Origin: Paraburkholderia aromaticivorans
GTDB taxonomy: Bacteria; Pseudomonadota; Gammaproteobacteria; Burkholderiales; Burkholderiaceae
NCBI RefSeq assembly: GCF_002278075.1
Contig: NZ_CP022994.1
Coordinates: forward strand, 1-64,000
Direction of reading: 5' to 3'
DNA: 64,000 nt
Shown piece by piece: positions 22,201 through 30,270 of the stretch. The notes beneath the pieces are model-generated. The model was not told the origin of the DNA, made no database searches, and was given only the letters and a program-made list of their open reading frames with translations. Position numbers and translations under genes: made by a program. Position 1 is the first letter of the stretch. The number at the start of each line of letters is the position of its first letter.

Positions 22201-23420
22201 AGAAGAACATCGTAATGAAGCCGCTCGCCGCTGCGGCGCTGGTTGGCGGTCTGGTGGCGTCGACGCCGGCGTTCGCGATCTGCGACGGCTGCGTGGTGGG
22301 CGCAGTGAACATCGCCAACACGACCATCACGGGCGCGATCTCCGCAATGAACACGTCGGTGAGCACGCTGCTGTACAACCTGGGCGTGGCCGTGAATGAG
22401 AACGGCAGCAAGACGGCGAGCACGATCGAAGCCGCCGCGCGGGCGCAGCGCGAGAACGACGTCAACATGGAGATGAATCGCCGAGTCGAGGACGCGCGCC
22501 AACGCTATCAAGTGCCCGACAATATCTGCAGCGAGTCCGGCTCGGGCGGTGCTGTCCAGGTCGGTGCGGCCGCCGGCGCGGCGAAGGGTGGTATCCGGCC
22601 GGGTGGTGGTGGGTCGATCGCGAATGCCGCGATCGCGCAGGCGATCAATTCTCCACCGCCGGCACCGGAAATCGACGCGTCGCGCGCGGCGAAAATCCAC
22701 GCTCAGTATTGCGACAGCGACGACTACTCGGCCTATGGTGGCGCTCCCGCGTGCCCGTCGGTGTCCGGCAACATGCCCGGCGCCGACAAGCGCATCGACT
22801 CCGTGCTGAGCGGCGCTGGTCCGAACGGAAAGGCACCGGAACTCACGTTCTCGCAGGCGCAGACCGATGCCGCGCGTATGTACACGCAGAACTCGATTCG
22901 TCGGTCGATCGGGCCGCAACTGCGCAAGGGTGAAGCGAACACGGTCGCGGGCGGTCAATACGTGGGCCTGATGAACCAGTACAACTCCGTCATCTCCGCA
23001 GCCTCCGATCCGCAAGATCAACTCATTGCCGACAGCCAGCCGAACTCGGCGACGAAGGATCTGCTGACCGATGCGCTGCAGGCGCCGTCGGCGGCGTCGT
23101 ATTACAACCAGGTGGCGTCGTCGCAAGCGAAGGCAACCGGCATGATGTCCGCGCGCGAGTTTGAAGCCTTCGAAGTCGGCCGACGGTATGCGAACACGGC
23201 GTACCAGACGGATCTGCAGGCCATGAGCGGCGATAACCTGGTGCGCGAGCAAATTCGCGTCTCGTCGCTCAATAACTGGCTGCTGCTCAAGGTCGAAAAC
23301 GAGATGCGCAAGGGCAACGTCATCAATGGTCAGATTCTCGCGAGCCTAGCGCGTCAGGAATACGAGCCGATCCTGACGCAGAAGTACCGGGCGATTGGCG
23401 GCCGTATGGGAGGTCAGTGA
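22197..23420 (+). CDS. traW: Periplasmic conjugation protein, TraW/IcmX-like
   Basis: 407 residues with a signal peptide (MKPLAAAALVGGLVASTPAF, cut before AICDGC). The mature protein starts with CDGC, has a Gly-rich linker (residues 115-150) and a helical C-terminal half. Position between traU and traX matches TraW of IncI plasmids, which has been compared with IcmX of Legionella. Role in transfer is not established. Overlaps both neighbours by short ATGA/GTGA junctions, so the block is tightly coupled. Confidence 0.82.
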   Translation: MKKNIVMKPLAAAALVGGLVASTPAFAICDGCVVGAVNIANTTITGAISAMNTSVSTLLYNLGVAVNENGSKTASTIEAAARAQRENDVNMEMNRRVEDARQRYQVPDNICSESGSGGAVQVGAAAGAAKGGIRPGGGGSIANAAIAQAINSPPPAPEIDASRAAKIHAQYCDSDDYSAYGGAPACPSVSGNMPGADKRIDSVLSGAGPNGKAPELTFSQAQTDAARMYTQNSIRRSIGPQLRKGEANTVAGGQYVGLMNQYNSVISAASDPQDQLIADSQPNSATKDLLTDALQAPSAASYYNQVASSQAKATGMMSAREFEAFEVGRRYANTAYQTDLQAMSGDNLVREQIRVSSLNNWLLLKVENEMRKGNVINGQILASLARQEYEPILTQKYRAIGGRMGGQ

Positions 23421-24013
23421 TGGCTACGGAAGAGAAGAAGAGCGCGTTGCGCACGACGGGCAAGGTCGCATGGCGCGTACTGTTGCCGTTCGCGGCGATG
23501 CGGCGGACCGTCGCGCTCGCGAAAAAGGAAGCCGAACGGACGAAGGAAAGCCTCGGCGCCCTGAAGGAGCTGGGCGACGACGCGCGCAAGACGATCGTCG
23601 AAGGCATCAAGGGGCCGAAGGAGCAGCGCAACGACTCGTTCTCGGATGCGATGAGCAAGCGCTCTGAGAATGCGCTCAGCGAAGACGAGTTGTACCGCTA
23701 TTTTCTCGGCAAGAAGCGCGTCGCGATCGGCACCGCAGCGTTCTTCGCATTGATGGCCCTCTACGGCATGCTGGGCGGGATCTGGTTCGGTCATAACCGC
23801 GGCATCGCACTCGGGGCAATTTCGTTGCTCGCGAGCCAGCCCGTGTTCTTCATGGTTGCGCTGGGCGCGCAACTCCGGTTGTGGCAGTTGCGGACGCACC
23901 GGCTCTCAAAAGAGGAGAAGGGCGGCCTCGGTGATTTCATGCGCGAAGTGAAGGGATGGTGGTGGGTCACGCTCGATCCCGAGTTCAGCCGCAAGGGAGG
24001 GTCGCGCGCATGA
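23420..24013 (+). CDS. traX: Membrane protein TraX/IcmV-like
   Basis: 197 residues; ATG 23420 with GGGAGG upstream. Amphipathic N-terminus (LLPFAAMRRTVALAKKEAER), charged middle, two membrane segments (IGTAAFFALMALYGMLGGIW and AISLLASQPVFFMVALGAQL), then a short cytoplasmic tail. Size, topology and position before the DotA equivalent fit TraX/IcmV. Function in the type IVB system is unclear, possibly aiding DotA placement. Confidence 0.8.
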   Translation: MATEEKKSALRTTGKVAWRVLLPFAAMRRTVALAKKEAERTKESLGALKELGDDARKTIVEGIKGPKEQRNDSFSDAMSKRSENALSEDELYRYFLGKKRVAIGTAAFFALMALYGMLGGIWFGHNRGIALGAISLLASQPVFFMVALGAQLRLWQLRTHRLSKEEKGGLGDFMREVKGWWWVTLDPEFSRKGGSRA

Positions 24014-26208
24014 AGACCTCCCGCATTTTCGCCGGCCTCATGGCCGGCATAGCGGCCCTGCTGTCACTGCCAGCACTGGCGCAAACTACGTCGATCGGCG
24101 AGATCACGCAGGCCGCTCAACGCTCGGGCGACAAGTCCCGTGAAGCTCTGGTATCGATCTACGGCAACGTCGTCAACAACCCGCTCGCTACGGGCGGCGC
24201 CGGCGGCAGCGATACGATTCTGGCCGGAATTTTCCAAGTCGCAAACGGGGCGCTGCTCGTCGTCGGCGCGTTCTTCGCGTGCTACGTGATGTTCAAGAAG
24301 GTGTCGCAGACGGCCCATGATGGTGCCGTGTTCGACCGCGAGAAGCACACGATGTGGGGGCCGATTCGGATCGTGTGGGGTCTTGCCTCGCTCGTGCCGA
24401 CCGCGAACGGCTGGTCGCTCTCGCAGTTGCTGATGCTGTGGGGTGCTTCGCTGATGGGCGTCGGGATCGCCAACCTCGGCGTCGACGCGTCGGTGTCGGC
24501 CTTCGAGAACGGCCAGTCGATGGTTGTGCAGCCGGTGATGCCGAGCACGATCAACCTCGCGCATAGCGTGTTCGAGTCGAACCTGTGCATGCACGCGATC
24601 AATGCCGGCTTGGCGCAGGCCGAGTCGAGCGGCGCGCTGGTGACTCAGGACGGCTACATCCAGCAGTCGCCGACCAACTCGGGTTTCGTGTTGAAGAACT
24701 CGAGCTTTGTCTGCGGTGGTGCCGACATCAACAACGATCTCCAGCCGCAGTCGCAGTCGACTAACTGGTTTAGCGGTACGATCGACACGTCGGATATTCG
24801 CCAAGCGCACCTGCAGGCGCTGCAAGCGATGCAATCGAGCCTGACGTCATCCGCGCAGGGTTTCGTCAACGCTGTGATCCAGAAACAGAATGGTGGAGGC
24901 GGAGCGCTACCCGACGCGGAGATTGCGATCCAGTCGGCGGCTCAGCAGTACGAAAACACCATCAGCAGCATGGCCGCGACGAAGCAGGGCAACATTGCTC
25001 AACTGGCTAGCCAGTTGAGCACGTCGATCAAAGAAGGCGGGTGGTGGACGCTGGGCGCGTGGTATCAGACGTTCGCTCAGGCCAACACGAAGCTCTCCGA
25101 CGCGGTAGCGGCAAAGGCTTCTGTGTACGGCATGTCGTCGGAAGGCGATCCGGCCATGCTGACGGTCTACCAGAGCTCGATGGCGGCGTACAAGGCGCAG
25201 CAAGCGACGTCGACGTACACGCCGACGCTGGGCACGTCGAGCACGGGTGACTATTCGAAGGGCGCGGCCGGCTCGGACGCGAACAAGATCATCGGCAGCT
25301 TCTTCAACGCGCCTGGTCAGCGGATCGTCAACTACATGATCGACATCAACGCCGGCGGGGAAGGGCGCGGGCAAGTCAATCCGCTCATTAAGATGAAGAA
25401 TCTCGGCGACTACACGATGGCGGCCGCCGAGACGGGGCTGGGCGCCTACGTGACCGCAAAGGCGATCGCGCAGGTCAAGGAAGGGTGGAGCGTCGCCGGC
25501 ATGTTTGCGAAGGTGGCTAACGCCGTGTCGTCGATCGGCGACGCCTTGCAAGGTGTGCTTGACGCGATGTCGCCGTTCATCGTGATGGCGATCATTGCGC
25601 TGTTCATCCTTGGCGGCACCTTGTCGACCTATCTGCCGATGGTTCCGTTCATCATCTGGTTCGGGGCGGCCGTGAACTGGCTCGTCGTGGTGGGCGAGGC
25701 GATCATTGCCGCTCCGCTGTGGGCGATCACGCACTTAGGCGGTGAGGGCGATGGCCTCGGTCATCGCACCGCACACGGTTACATCTTCCTGTTGAACGTG
25801 ATGGTGCGTCCGATCTTGATGGTGATCGGGTTCTTCCTCGGCGGTGCCGGCGTCATCGCGGGCGGCACGCTGTTAAATCTGCTGTACGGCATCGCGGTGG
25901 CCAATGCGCAGTTCGACTCCGTGACAGGTCTGTTCAGCATCATCTTCTTCCTCGCGATCTACGCGTCGATGTGCCTGAACCTGGTGCATAGCTGCTTCAA
26001 CCTAATCTTCATCGTGCCGGACCAGGTGATCAATTGGGTGGGTGGCCACGCCTCGGCGACGGTGGGACGCGACGACAACGACCGCATGCGCAACGCGCTC
26101 AACGTCTTCTCGAACAAGCTCGAGCACATGATGCCGGGCGGTCGTGGGGGCGGTGGTCGAGGACCGGGCGCCGGTGGCAACAAGCCGGGCGACGGCATCA
26201 AGGCGTGA
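24010..26208 (+). CDS. traY: DotA-type polytopic membrane protein (TraY)
   Basis: 732 residues from ATG 24010. Signal sequence (MKTSRIFAGLMAGIAALLSL, cut near LAQ), a membrane segment near 85, GPIRIVWGLASLVPTANGWS (a DotA hallmark), a large periplasmic domain (about 160-500), then four or more C-terminal membrane segments and a Gly-rich tail. DotA is an inner-membrane protein of type IVB systems needed for transfer. It is the last gene of the tightly coupled tra block; 140 bp of non-coding DNA follow. Confidence 0.93.
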   Translation: MKTSRIFAGLMAGIAALLSLPALAQTTSIGEITQAAQRSGDKSREALVSIYGNVVNNPLATGGAGGSDTILAGIFQVANGALLVVGAFFACYVMFKKVSQTAHDGAVFDREKHTMWGPIRIVWGLASLVPTANGWSLSQLLMLWGASLMGVGIANLGVDASVSAFENGQSMVVQPVMPSTINLAHSVFESNLCMHAINAGLAQAESSGALVTQDGYIQQSPTNSGFVLKNSSFVCGGADINNDLQPQSQSTNWFSGTIDTSDIRQAHLQALQAMQSSLTSSAQGFVNAVIQKQNGGGGALPDAEIAIQSAAQQYENTISSMAATKQGNIAQLASQLSTSIKEGGWWTLGAWYQTFAQANTKLSDAVAAKASVYGMSSEGDPAMLTVYQSSMAAYKAQQATSTYTPTLGTSSTGDYSKGAAGSDANKIIGSFFNAPGQRIVNYMIDINAGGEGRGQVNPLIKMKNLGDYTMAAAETGLGAYVTAKAIAQVKEGWSVAGMFAKVANAVSSIGDALQGVLDAMSPFIVMAIIALFILGGTLSTYLPMVPFIIWFGAAVNWLVVVGEAIIAAPLWAITHLGGEGDGLGHRTAHGYIFLLNVMVRPILMVIGFFLGGAGVIAGGTLLNLLYGIAVANAQFDSVTGLFSIIFFLAIYASMCLNLVHSCFNLIFIVPDQVINWVGGHASATVGRDDNDRMRNALNVFSNKLEHMMPGGRGGGGRGPGAGGNKPGDGIKA

Positions 26209-26240
26209 TGTGAATGGGGGCTGGCTCGCAGGAGTCGGCC

Positions 26241-26325
26241 CCTTATCAATAGTGCTGGCCCTTGTCAATAGCTCATGCTAGAATGACCTTGTAGAAATTC
26301 CGTATGCAAGACGTGATACAAAATC
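26241..26325 (+). promoter_or_regulatory. Intergenic signal region before the exclusion-like gene
   Basis: Two direct repeats CCCTTRTCAATAG (26240-26252 and 26260-26272) are followed by the ATTCCGTAT..AGACGTGATACAAAA motif (26297-26325) that is shared with the traP upstream region. It probably contains a promoter, but no strong -35/-10 pair can be assigned. Confidence 0.4.
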
Positions 26326-26348
26326 GCGGCATACTAAGGAGGACCAAA

Positions 26349-26855
26349 ATGAACATCATCTGGTATGTGCTCCGCCCGTTCTACCTGCTTGGCCTGGTGC
26401 TGGCTGTGCCGCTTTTCTTCATCGTGGCCAACCATGCCGGCAAGGATCTCGAGGTGTCGGTGCCGCTGCTGGTTGGCTGCCTCGGCTATTTCGTGCTCGG
26501 CTACCTGCTGCTGAAGACGTTGCCGAATTTCCTGCGCGGCCGCGTGCTCGCCCGCGTCGCCAATTTCAAGGCGAAGGGCTTCGCGCCGCAGTGGGAGGTC
26601 GTGTCGGTGATCTACAACCGCTACGTCGGCTTCGATCCGAAGACGCGCAAAGCGCTCTACGTCGATGTCAACGACGGCACCGAGACGCTCGTGGACTTCG
26701 ACAACGTGAACGCATGGGAGCTGGACGTCGAGAAGAACAAACCGGCGCTGCTGAAGCTGCTGACGCGTGTGCCCGCGTTGCCGGTTGTGGGTGTGCGTAT
26801 CGACCGTCGGAAAGCCGACGAGTGCAAGGCGAACCTCGTCACGATTTTCGGCTGA
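26349..26855 (+). CDS. Two-helix membrane protein after traY, exclusion-like position
   Basis: 168 residues from ATG 26349 (AAGGAGG SD). Two membrane segments (FYLLGLVLAVPLFFIVANHA; LLVGCLGYFVLGYLLLKTL) and a ~100-residue cytoplasmic domain (APQWEVVSVIYNRYVGFDPK; VDFDNVNAWELD). In IncI plasmids the gene after traY encodes the entry-exclusion protein ExcA, and position plus topology suggest the same job here, but I see no decisive sequence match. Confidence 0.7.
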   Translation: MNIIWYVLRPFYLLGLVLAVPLFFIVANHAGKDLEVSVPLLVGCLGYFVLGYLLLKTLPNFLRGRVLARVANFKAKGFAPQWEVVSVIYNRYVGFDPKTRKALYVDVNDGTETLVDFDNVNAWELDVEKNKPALLKLLTRVPALPVVGVRIDRRKADECKANLVTIFG

Positions 26856-26933
26856 GAGCAGGCCGTATAGGCAAACCTGTGGGCATGTGTTGCTGTGAGG
26901 CGACCATGCCCATTTTTGCATGGAGACTGATGG

Positions 26934-27740
26934 ATGACTTTGAAAGCTGGTGCGATGCTGTTGGCCGTTGGCCTTGTACTCGCCGGGTGCGATGGCAAGA
27001 AAGATTCGGTGCAGGCCAGCGCGGGGCAGACCAATGCGTCGCCCGCGTCGCTGCTGAACAGTCCGAAGCTGCCTGATCCAGCGCCGGCGCCGGCCGCCGC
27101 GCAGGTGCCGACGCTACCGAAGCCGGACCGCAGCGTGCCGGTGGCGAGCTATGTCGATCTGAACGGTGAACCGGCAGGCATGGCACTGACGTATATCGTT
27201 TCGGCGAAGACGCAGGGTGCAGTGAGCGATGAAGACAAGCTCAACCGCCTGTCGCCCTCGTACTACAACGAGACCGACGCCTTCAAGAAGAAGGATCTCG
27301 CCGCGACCGAGTTGCCGCGCATCAATGCCGCAATGGACGAATACCGGAAGCACGACTACTACGCGCTGCCGGTGTCCGGGTATTCGCAGAAGCCGCTGGG
27401 TCTGACGAACGTCACTGTGAGCCAGTACGACTTCAACACGAAGAGTTTCCCGCTGACGAGCTACGGCCAGTATTGCTGGGCAGGGATTCTGCGGAATCAG
27501 CAAGGCGCGACGCTGCGAATTTTGCCGTCGGATTTCCCGTGCAGCTTGCCCGTCTCCGATGAGGCGCAGGCGAAACTCATTGAGGCGGCACGCGTTCAGA
27601 ACGCGCTCGCTCTGCAGGGCACGCTGTATCTGTACGTGCCGCGCGCGGAGAACGGCACGGCGCTCGCCGTCGTCTCGCGTGCGCACCTCGAGCTGGTGAA
27701 TGCGCAGACCAAGGCGCCGCTGGCCAGCTTCGATCTTTAA
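26934..27740 (+). CDS. Lipoprotein, 268 aa
   Basis: The N-terminus is a type II signal peptide (MLLAVGLVLAGC, lipobox LAGC; Asp at +2 would keep it in the inner membrane). A Pro/Ala-rich linker is followed by a periplasmic domain of about 200 residues with a Cys pair (YGQYCWAG, DFPCSL). No named family recognised. It follows the exclusion-like gene by 78 bp and may act in surface or entry exclusion or in pilus function. Confidence 0.75.
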   Translation: MTLKAGAMLLAVGLVLAGCDGKKDSVQASAGQTNASPASLLNSPKLPDPAPAPAAAQVPTLPKPDRSVPVASYVDLNGEPAGMALTYIVSAKTQGAVSDEDKLNRLSPSYYNETDAFKKKDLAATELPRINAAMDEYRKHDYYALPVSGYSQKPLGLTNVTVSQYDFNTKSFPLTSYGQYCWAGILRNQQGATLRILPSDFPCSLPVSDEAQAKLIEAARVQNALALQGTLYLYVPRAENGTALAVVSRAHLELVNAQTKAPLASFDL

Positions 27741-27758
27741 CACGCAGGGGACACGGCG

Positions 27759-27950
27759 ATGAAGGCACGCTCGGGCGGCAAGGCAGTGCGAAATATCGGT
27801 TTGGGCCTGCTGTGGCTGCTTCTGGCGGCCGCGGCGGTGGTTGTGGCCACGCAGACCGGCATCGCGCGCTACTTCGTCGTCGCGACAGGCAACGCCGTGT
27901 GCGTCGACACGAACCCGGACGGCGGGATCTCGAACGACACCTGCAGGTGA
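27759..27950 (+). CDS. Small single-helix membrane protein, 63 aa
   Basis: ATG 27759 with GGGGACACG upstream. Basic N-terminus, one membrane helix (IGLGLLWLLLAAAAVVVATQ), then a short periplasmic tail with two cysteines (AVCVDTNPDGGISNDTCR). It sits 18 bp after the lipoprotein gene and is probably in the same transcript. Function unknown. Confidence 0.68.
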   Translation: MKARSGGKAVRNIGLGLLWLLLAAAAVVVATQTGIARYFVVATGNAVCVDTNPDGGISNDTCR

Positions 27951-27961
27951 GGGAGATGGCC

Positions 27962-28144
27962 ATGCCGGCACTGATGAGTCGCGAACCGTGGTGGGAAAAG
28001 CCTCCGCAACCAGGTCAATCCGAGCTTGAATGCGTGTGGGGTTGGCTTGAGCTGTACGACGATGGGACGTTCCGCTTCGATGCCTCCTCGAGGCCGAGCG
28101 ATCGAGATATCCAGCAGCGGAAAGGGTGTCGATTGCCGGATTAG
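27962..28144 (+). CDS. Small acidic protein, 60 aa
   Basis: Starts MPALMSREPWWEKPPQPGQS with AGGGAG 7 bp before ATG 27962 (an ATG 6 bp earlier is too close). Hydrophilic, Trp-rich. It ends just before the TACGTA array and structured repeat copy 5. No family recognised; small size leaves doubt. Confidence 0.55.
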   Translation: MPALMSREPWWEKPPQPGQSELECVWGWLELYDDGTFRFDASSRPSDRDIQQRKGCRLPD

Positions 28145-28177
28145 TGTACGCAATTACGTATGTATGTATTTGCGTTT
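28145..28177. promoter_or_regulatory. TACGTA operator cluster before repeat copy 5
   Basis: GTACGCAATTACGTATGTAT then GTATTTGCG on the plus strand: the same unit family as the left-block arrays, again directly before a structured repeat. No matching promoter elements are visible, but the association of array and repeat is kept 16 kb away from the other copies. Confidence 0.5.
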
Positions 28178-28198
28178 GATTTGTGGGCATGGCAGACG

Positions 28199-28420
28199 GT
28201 CAAGGGGACGCCCGGAAGCCGCAGCGGAGCGCAGAGCTGGCCGCAGGCCAGGTCGAGCACCGAACGGGTGAGGACGGCAGCGCAGCGGCCCTTGACGGGC
28301 TGGCGTGCCGGTGTAGACGCTCCAGGCAAGGGTGTGGGGGTTGGGGCTTACCCCCGCACCCTTGACGACAGAGGGCGACTCGCTCCTTCCCGCAGAGCGG
28401 GAAGGCGGGGGATGGGTGGG
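28199..28420 (+). repeat. Dispersed structured repeat, copy 5
   Basis: The most diverged copy. The large hairpin reads GGGTGTGGGGG-TTGGGGCTTA-CCCCCGCACCC: arms kept, loop changed. The first domain (GTCAAGGG to CCCTTGAC) is almost unchanged. It separates the 60-aa gene from the 133-aa gene. Confidence 0.73.
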
Positions 28421-28452
28421 GATTTCGTGTAATTGAACAGCAAGGGCCATCG

Positions 28453-28854
28453 ATGAATACGAAGGAAACCGATCAAACTTTGGAGCAACTGAGGAGCATC
28501 GCCAGATCTCTGGAAACGCTCTCCGCACTGCAGCTTTTGAAGACGTTCTATTCGGCGGAAGAACGTCAGAGTCTCATCGCGCGGCACCGACAACTCTACG
28601 ATGAAGATGCGGCCGCATTTGCTGAACTTCGAGGCTCGCAAGATGCGCTGCCAGATCGAGGCTTGGGCTACGACGCCCGAGTCGAGAAACATGGCGAGGA
28701 AGTCGTCACCCAGCAAAACGCTCCGATGAATACGGCGCTCGAAAAACGCCGCGAGACGTTGAAAGCCATCGACCGATTCGAAGCCGAGCATCCGCTCATC
28801 AAGCAGTTGTCCGGATATGCACCAAAGATCGTTCGAGCGGCGGCTAAAACCTGA
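28453..28854 (+). CDS. Hypothetical protein, 133 aa
   Basis: Starts MNTKETDQTLEQLRSIARSL; an all-helical hydrophilic protein with no membrane segment. Codon use is less GC-rich than the tra genes, suggesting a different origin. It lies alone between structured repeat copy 5 and the AT-richer gap 28855-28961. No family recognised. Confidence 0.68.
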   Translation: MNTKETDQTLEQLRSIARSLETLSALQLLKTFYSAEERQSLIARHRQLYDEDAAAFAELRGSQDALPDRGLGYDARVEKHGEEVVTQQNAPMNTALEKRRETLKAIDRFEAEHPLIKQLSGYAPKIVRAAAKT

Positions 28855-28961
28855 AATTTCCAGCAAAATCAACAACTTACAAAAATACCGATAATCTTTA
28901 TTATGTAAAATTGCGTCTATCGGCGCGGGGAATTCGATAGCGCGAGCTAATGGAGAGCCTG

Positions 28962-29228
28962 ATGAACCAGTTGCTGCTCAACCAGACGATCGTCTTCCTG
29001 AACCGACTTTCCCGCCTCGGGAAAATCGGTGTCGTCTTCGTGCTTGCCCTTGCTGTCGTGAGCAGCATCGTGCTGCACACGAAGGGTCTCAGCATGGATG
29101 ACAGCATCGCGCAGTGGACGACGAAGCCACTCATCGCATCGGCCGCGATTGCCGTCATCGCCGAGCTGGTGAGCTCTATGCTTCGCGTGCAACTACGACA
29201 GGTCGCGACTCGGGGGGTGAAGCGATGA
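28962..29228 (+). CDS. Small membrane protein, 88 aa
   Basis: ATG 28962 (GGAGAGCC just upstream). Two hydrophobic segments (IGVVFVLALAVVSSIVLHTK; PLIASAAIAVIAELVSSML) flank a short polar loop. It overlaps the next gene (ATGA). The AT-rich stretch 28860-28930 before it (TTACAAAAATACCGATAATC then TTTATTATG) probably carries its promoter. Function unknown. Confidence 0.68.
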   Translation: MNQLLLNQTIVFLNRLSRLGKIGVVFVLALAVVSSIVLHTKGLSMDDSIAQWTTKPLIASAAIAVIAELVSSMLRVQLRQVATRGVKR

Positions 29229-29902
29229 ATAGCGTGCTGACGCTTTCGCTCGAGCAATGCCAAGAGTTGCTGCAGGACATCCACGAAAAGCGACGGCATC
29301 GCCTGACGGGCAGCGAGTACAAGGCAATCATCCAAGCGGTCGACAATCATCGCGTCGATCGCGACGTGGCGCAGCTCGCGCGCCAGGTGGCCGCGCAACT
29401 CGCACAACACGAAGGGCCAGGCAGCAAGCCGCCCTTCGAAGATCCGACCATGAACCGTGTGTTCATGGTCGAGTGCCAGCCCGTTACGCCGGCCGATAGC
29501 GATCCGCGAATGCAGGAACACGTCGTCGTCGGCAAGACCGTCTTCCGATCGCGCGAGTACGACCACGTTGCGCGCGCGAACGTGCCGAACGATCGCGGCG
29601 ATCCAGGGCGCGAAGTCACGGCCAAGCGCCTCGACATCCAGCACGAGGGTGATGGTGTCGTCGACCGCTACAACGTGTATCAGGTCATGGCGAAGACCCA
29701 CACGACCTACGGCAGCGGTATTCCGTCGGCGCCGAAGGATGGTGACAAGGTGCTTAAGGGCACTTACGGCAGCTTCCAGGCAGCATGCGACGCGATCGAC
29801 GCGCAGCTCGGTATGACGCCGCGTTCGCGGCTGGCCAACGAACAGATGCAGCGCCTGCAGGAGACTCGCGCGCGGCGTAGCAGCGCACCGCGGCCGGCGT
29901 GA
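29225..29902 (+). CDS. Hypothetical plasmid protein, 225 aa
   Basis: Starts MNSVLTLSLEQCQELLQDIH, coupled to the membrane protein upstream by a 4-bp overlap. Soluble; a helical N-terminal third, then a beta-rich middle (VFMVECQPVTPADSDPRMQE) and a basic Arg/Ser tail. No family recognised. It is the last gene before the terminator at 29921-29949 and so ends the plasmid transfer/accessory unit. Confidence 0.7.
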   Translation: MNSVLTLSLEQCQELLQDIHEKRRHRLTGSEYKAIIQAVDNHRVDRDVAQLARQVAAQLAQHEGPGSKPPFEDPTMNRVFMVECQPVTPADSDPRMQEHVVVGKTVFRSREYDHVARANVPNDRGDPGREVTAKRLDIQHEGDGVVDRYNVYQVMAKTHTTYGSGIPSAPKDGDKVLKGTYGSFQAACDAIDAQLGMTPRSRLANEQMQRLQETRARRSSAPRPA

Positions 29903-29906
29903 AGGC

Positions 29907-29921
29907 GACGGCGATATACGA
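29907..29921. repeat. Isolated iteron-like unit
   Basis: GACGGCGATATACGA, two bases from the origin iteron consensus, 17 kb from oriV and directly before a terminator. Confidence 0.45.
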
Positions 29922-29949
29922 AAAAGGCCGGGGATTTCCCGGCCTTTTC
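29921..29949 (+). terminator. Rho-independent terminator
   Basis: AAAAAGGCCGGG-GATTT-CCCGGCCTTTTCT: strong GC stem with A and T tracts. Ends the rightward operon after the 225-aa gene. Confidence 0.8.
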
Positions 29950-30015
29950 TCTTGGTGCCTCGCGCGTGGATCTGCCCTACTCCTTGTCGTCGACGTCGGG
30001 GAACAGGATCTCGAA

Positions 30016-30053
30016 GGGGTCGCTTGAGAAAACGGAAAATAAAGCACGTTTAG
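30016..30053 (+). repeat. Tn3-family terminal repeat of an older element
   Basis: GGGGTCGCTTGAGAAAACGG followed by AAAATAAAGCACG matches the general 38-bp Tn3-family end (GGGG...AGAAAACGGAAAAT...GCACG). Only this end is visible in the window; the partner was not found up to 64 kb. Confidence 0.72.
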
Positions 30054-30083
30054 CCGGCGACGCCCTGTCGGAAAGGGCGTGGG

Positions 30084-30182
30084 CTACGGCGCGGCGAACG
30101 CTTCGTCCATCTGGCGGGAGCGTTTAGCCTCGTCGCTTAGCAGGTAGATCGAGGTCGTTGCGATAGAGGCGTGGCGCAGGTT
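30084..30182 (-). pseudogene. C-terminal remnant of a tyrosine recombinase
   Basis: Minus-strand translation gives NLRHASIATTSIYLLSDEAK and on to a stop, a close match to the C-terminal end (NLRHASISTTSIYLHTDDVK) of the intact recombinase at 30271-31962, including the catalytic Tyr. The frame is cut at 30182/30183 by the inverted repeat of the complete transposon. With the 30016 end it shows a related older Tn3-type element carrying its own recombinase, truncated by the second insertion. Confidence 0.85.
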
Positions 30183-30232
30183 GGGGTTCTACGCCGGAAC
30201 CCCAGAAAATTCCGTCATTCCACATTGTGAAC
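30183..30232 (+). repeat. Left inverted repeat of the Tn3-family transposon
   Basis: Starts GGGGTTCTACGCCGGAACCC and ends CCACATTGTGAAC; includes the inner palindrome GGGTTC...GAACCCC. Confidence 0.88.
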
Positions 30233-30270
30233 GTCAATCGGTTTGTTGCCTGACGTGCCGAGCGAGTAAC

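Noticed and set aside
22020..23252. A 410-codon antisense frame over traW
   Set aside because: Arg-rich mirror frame of the traW gene.
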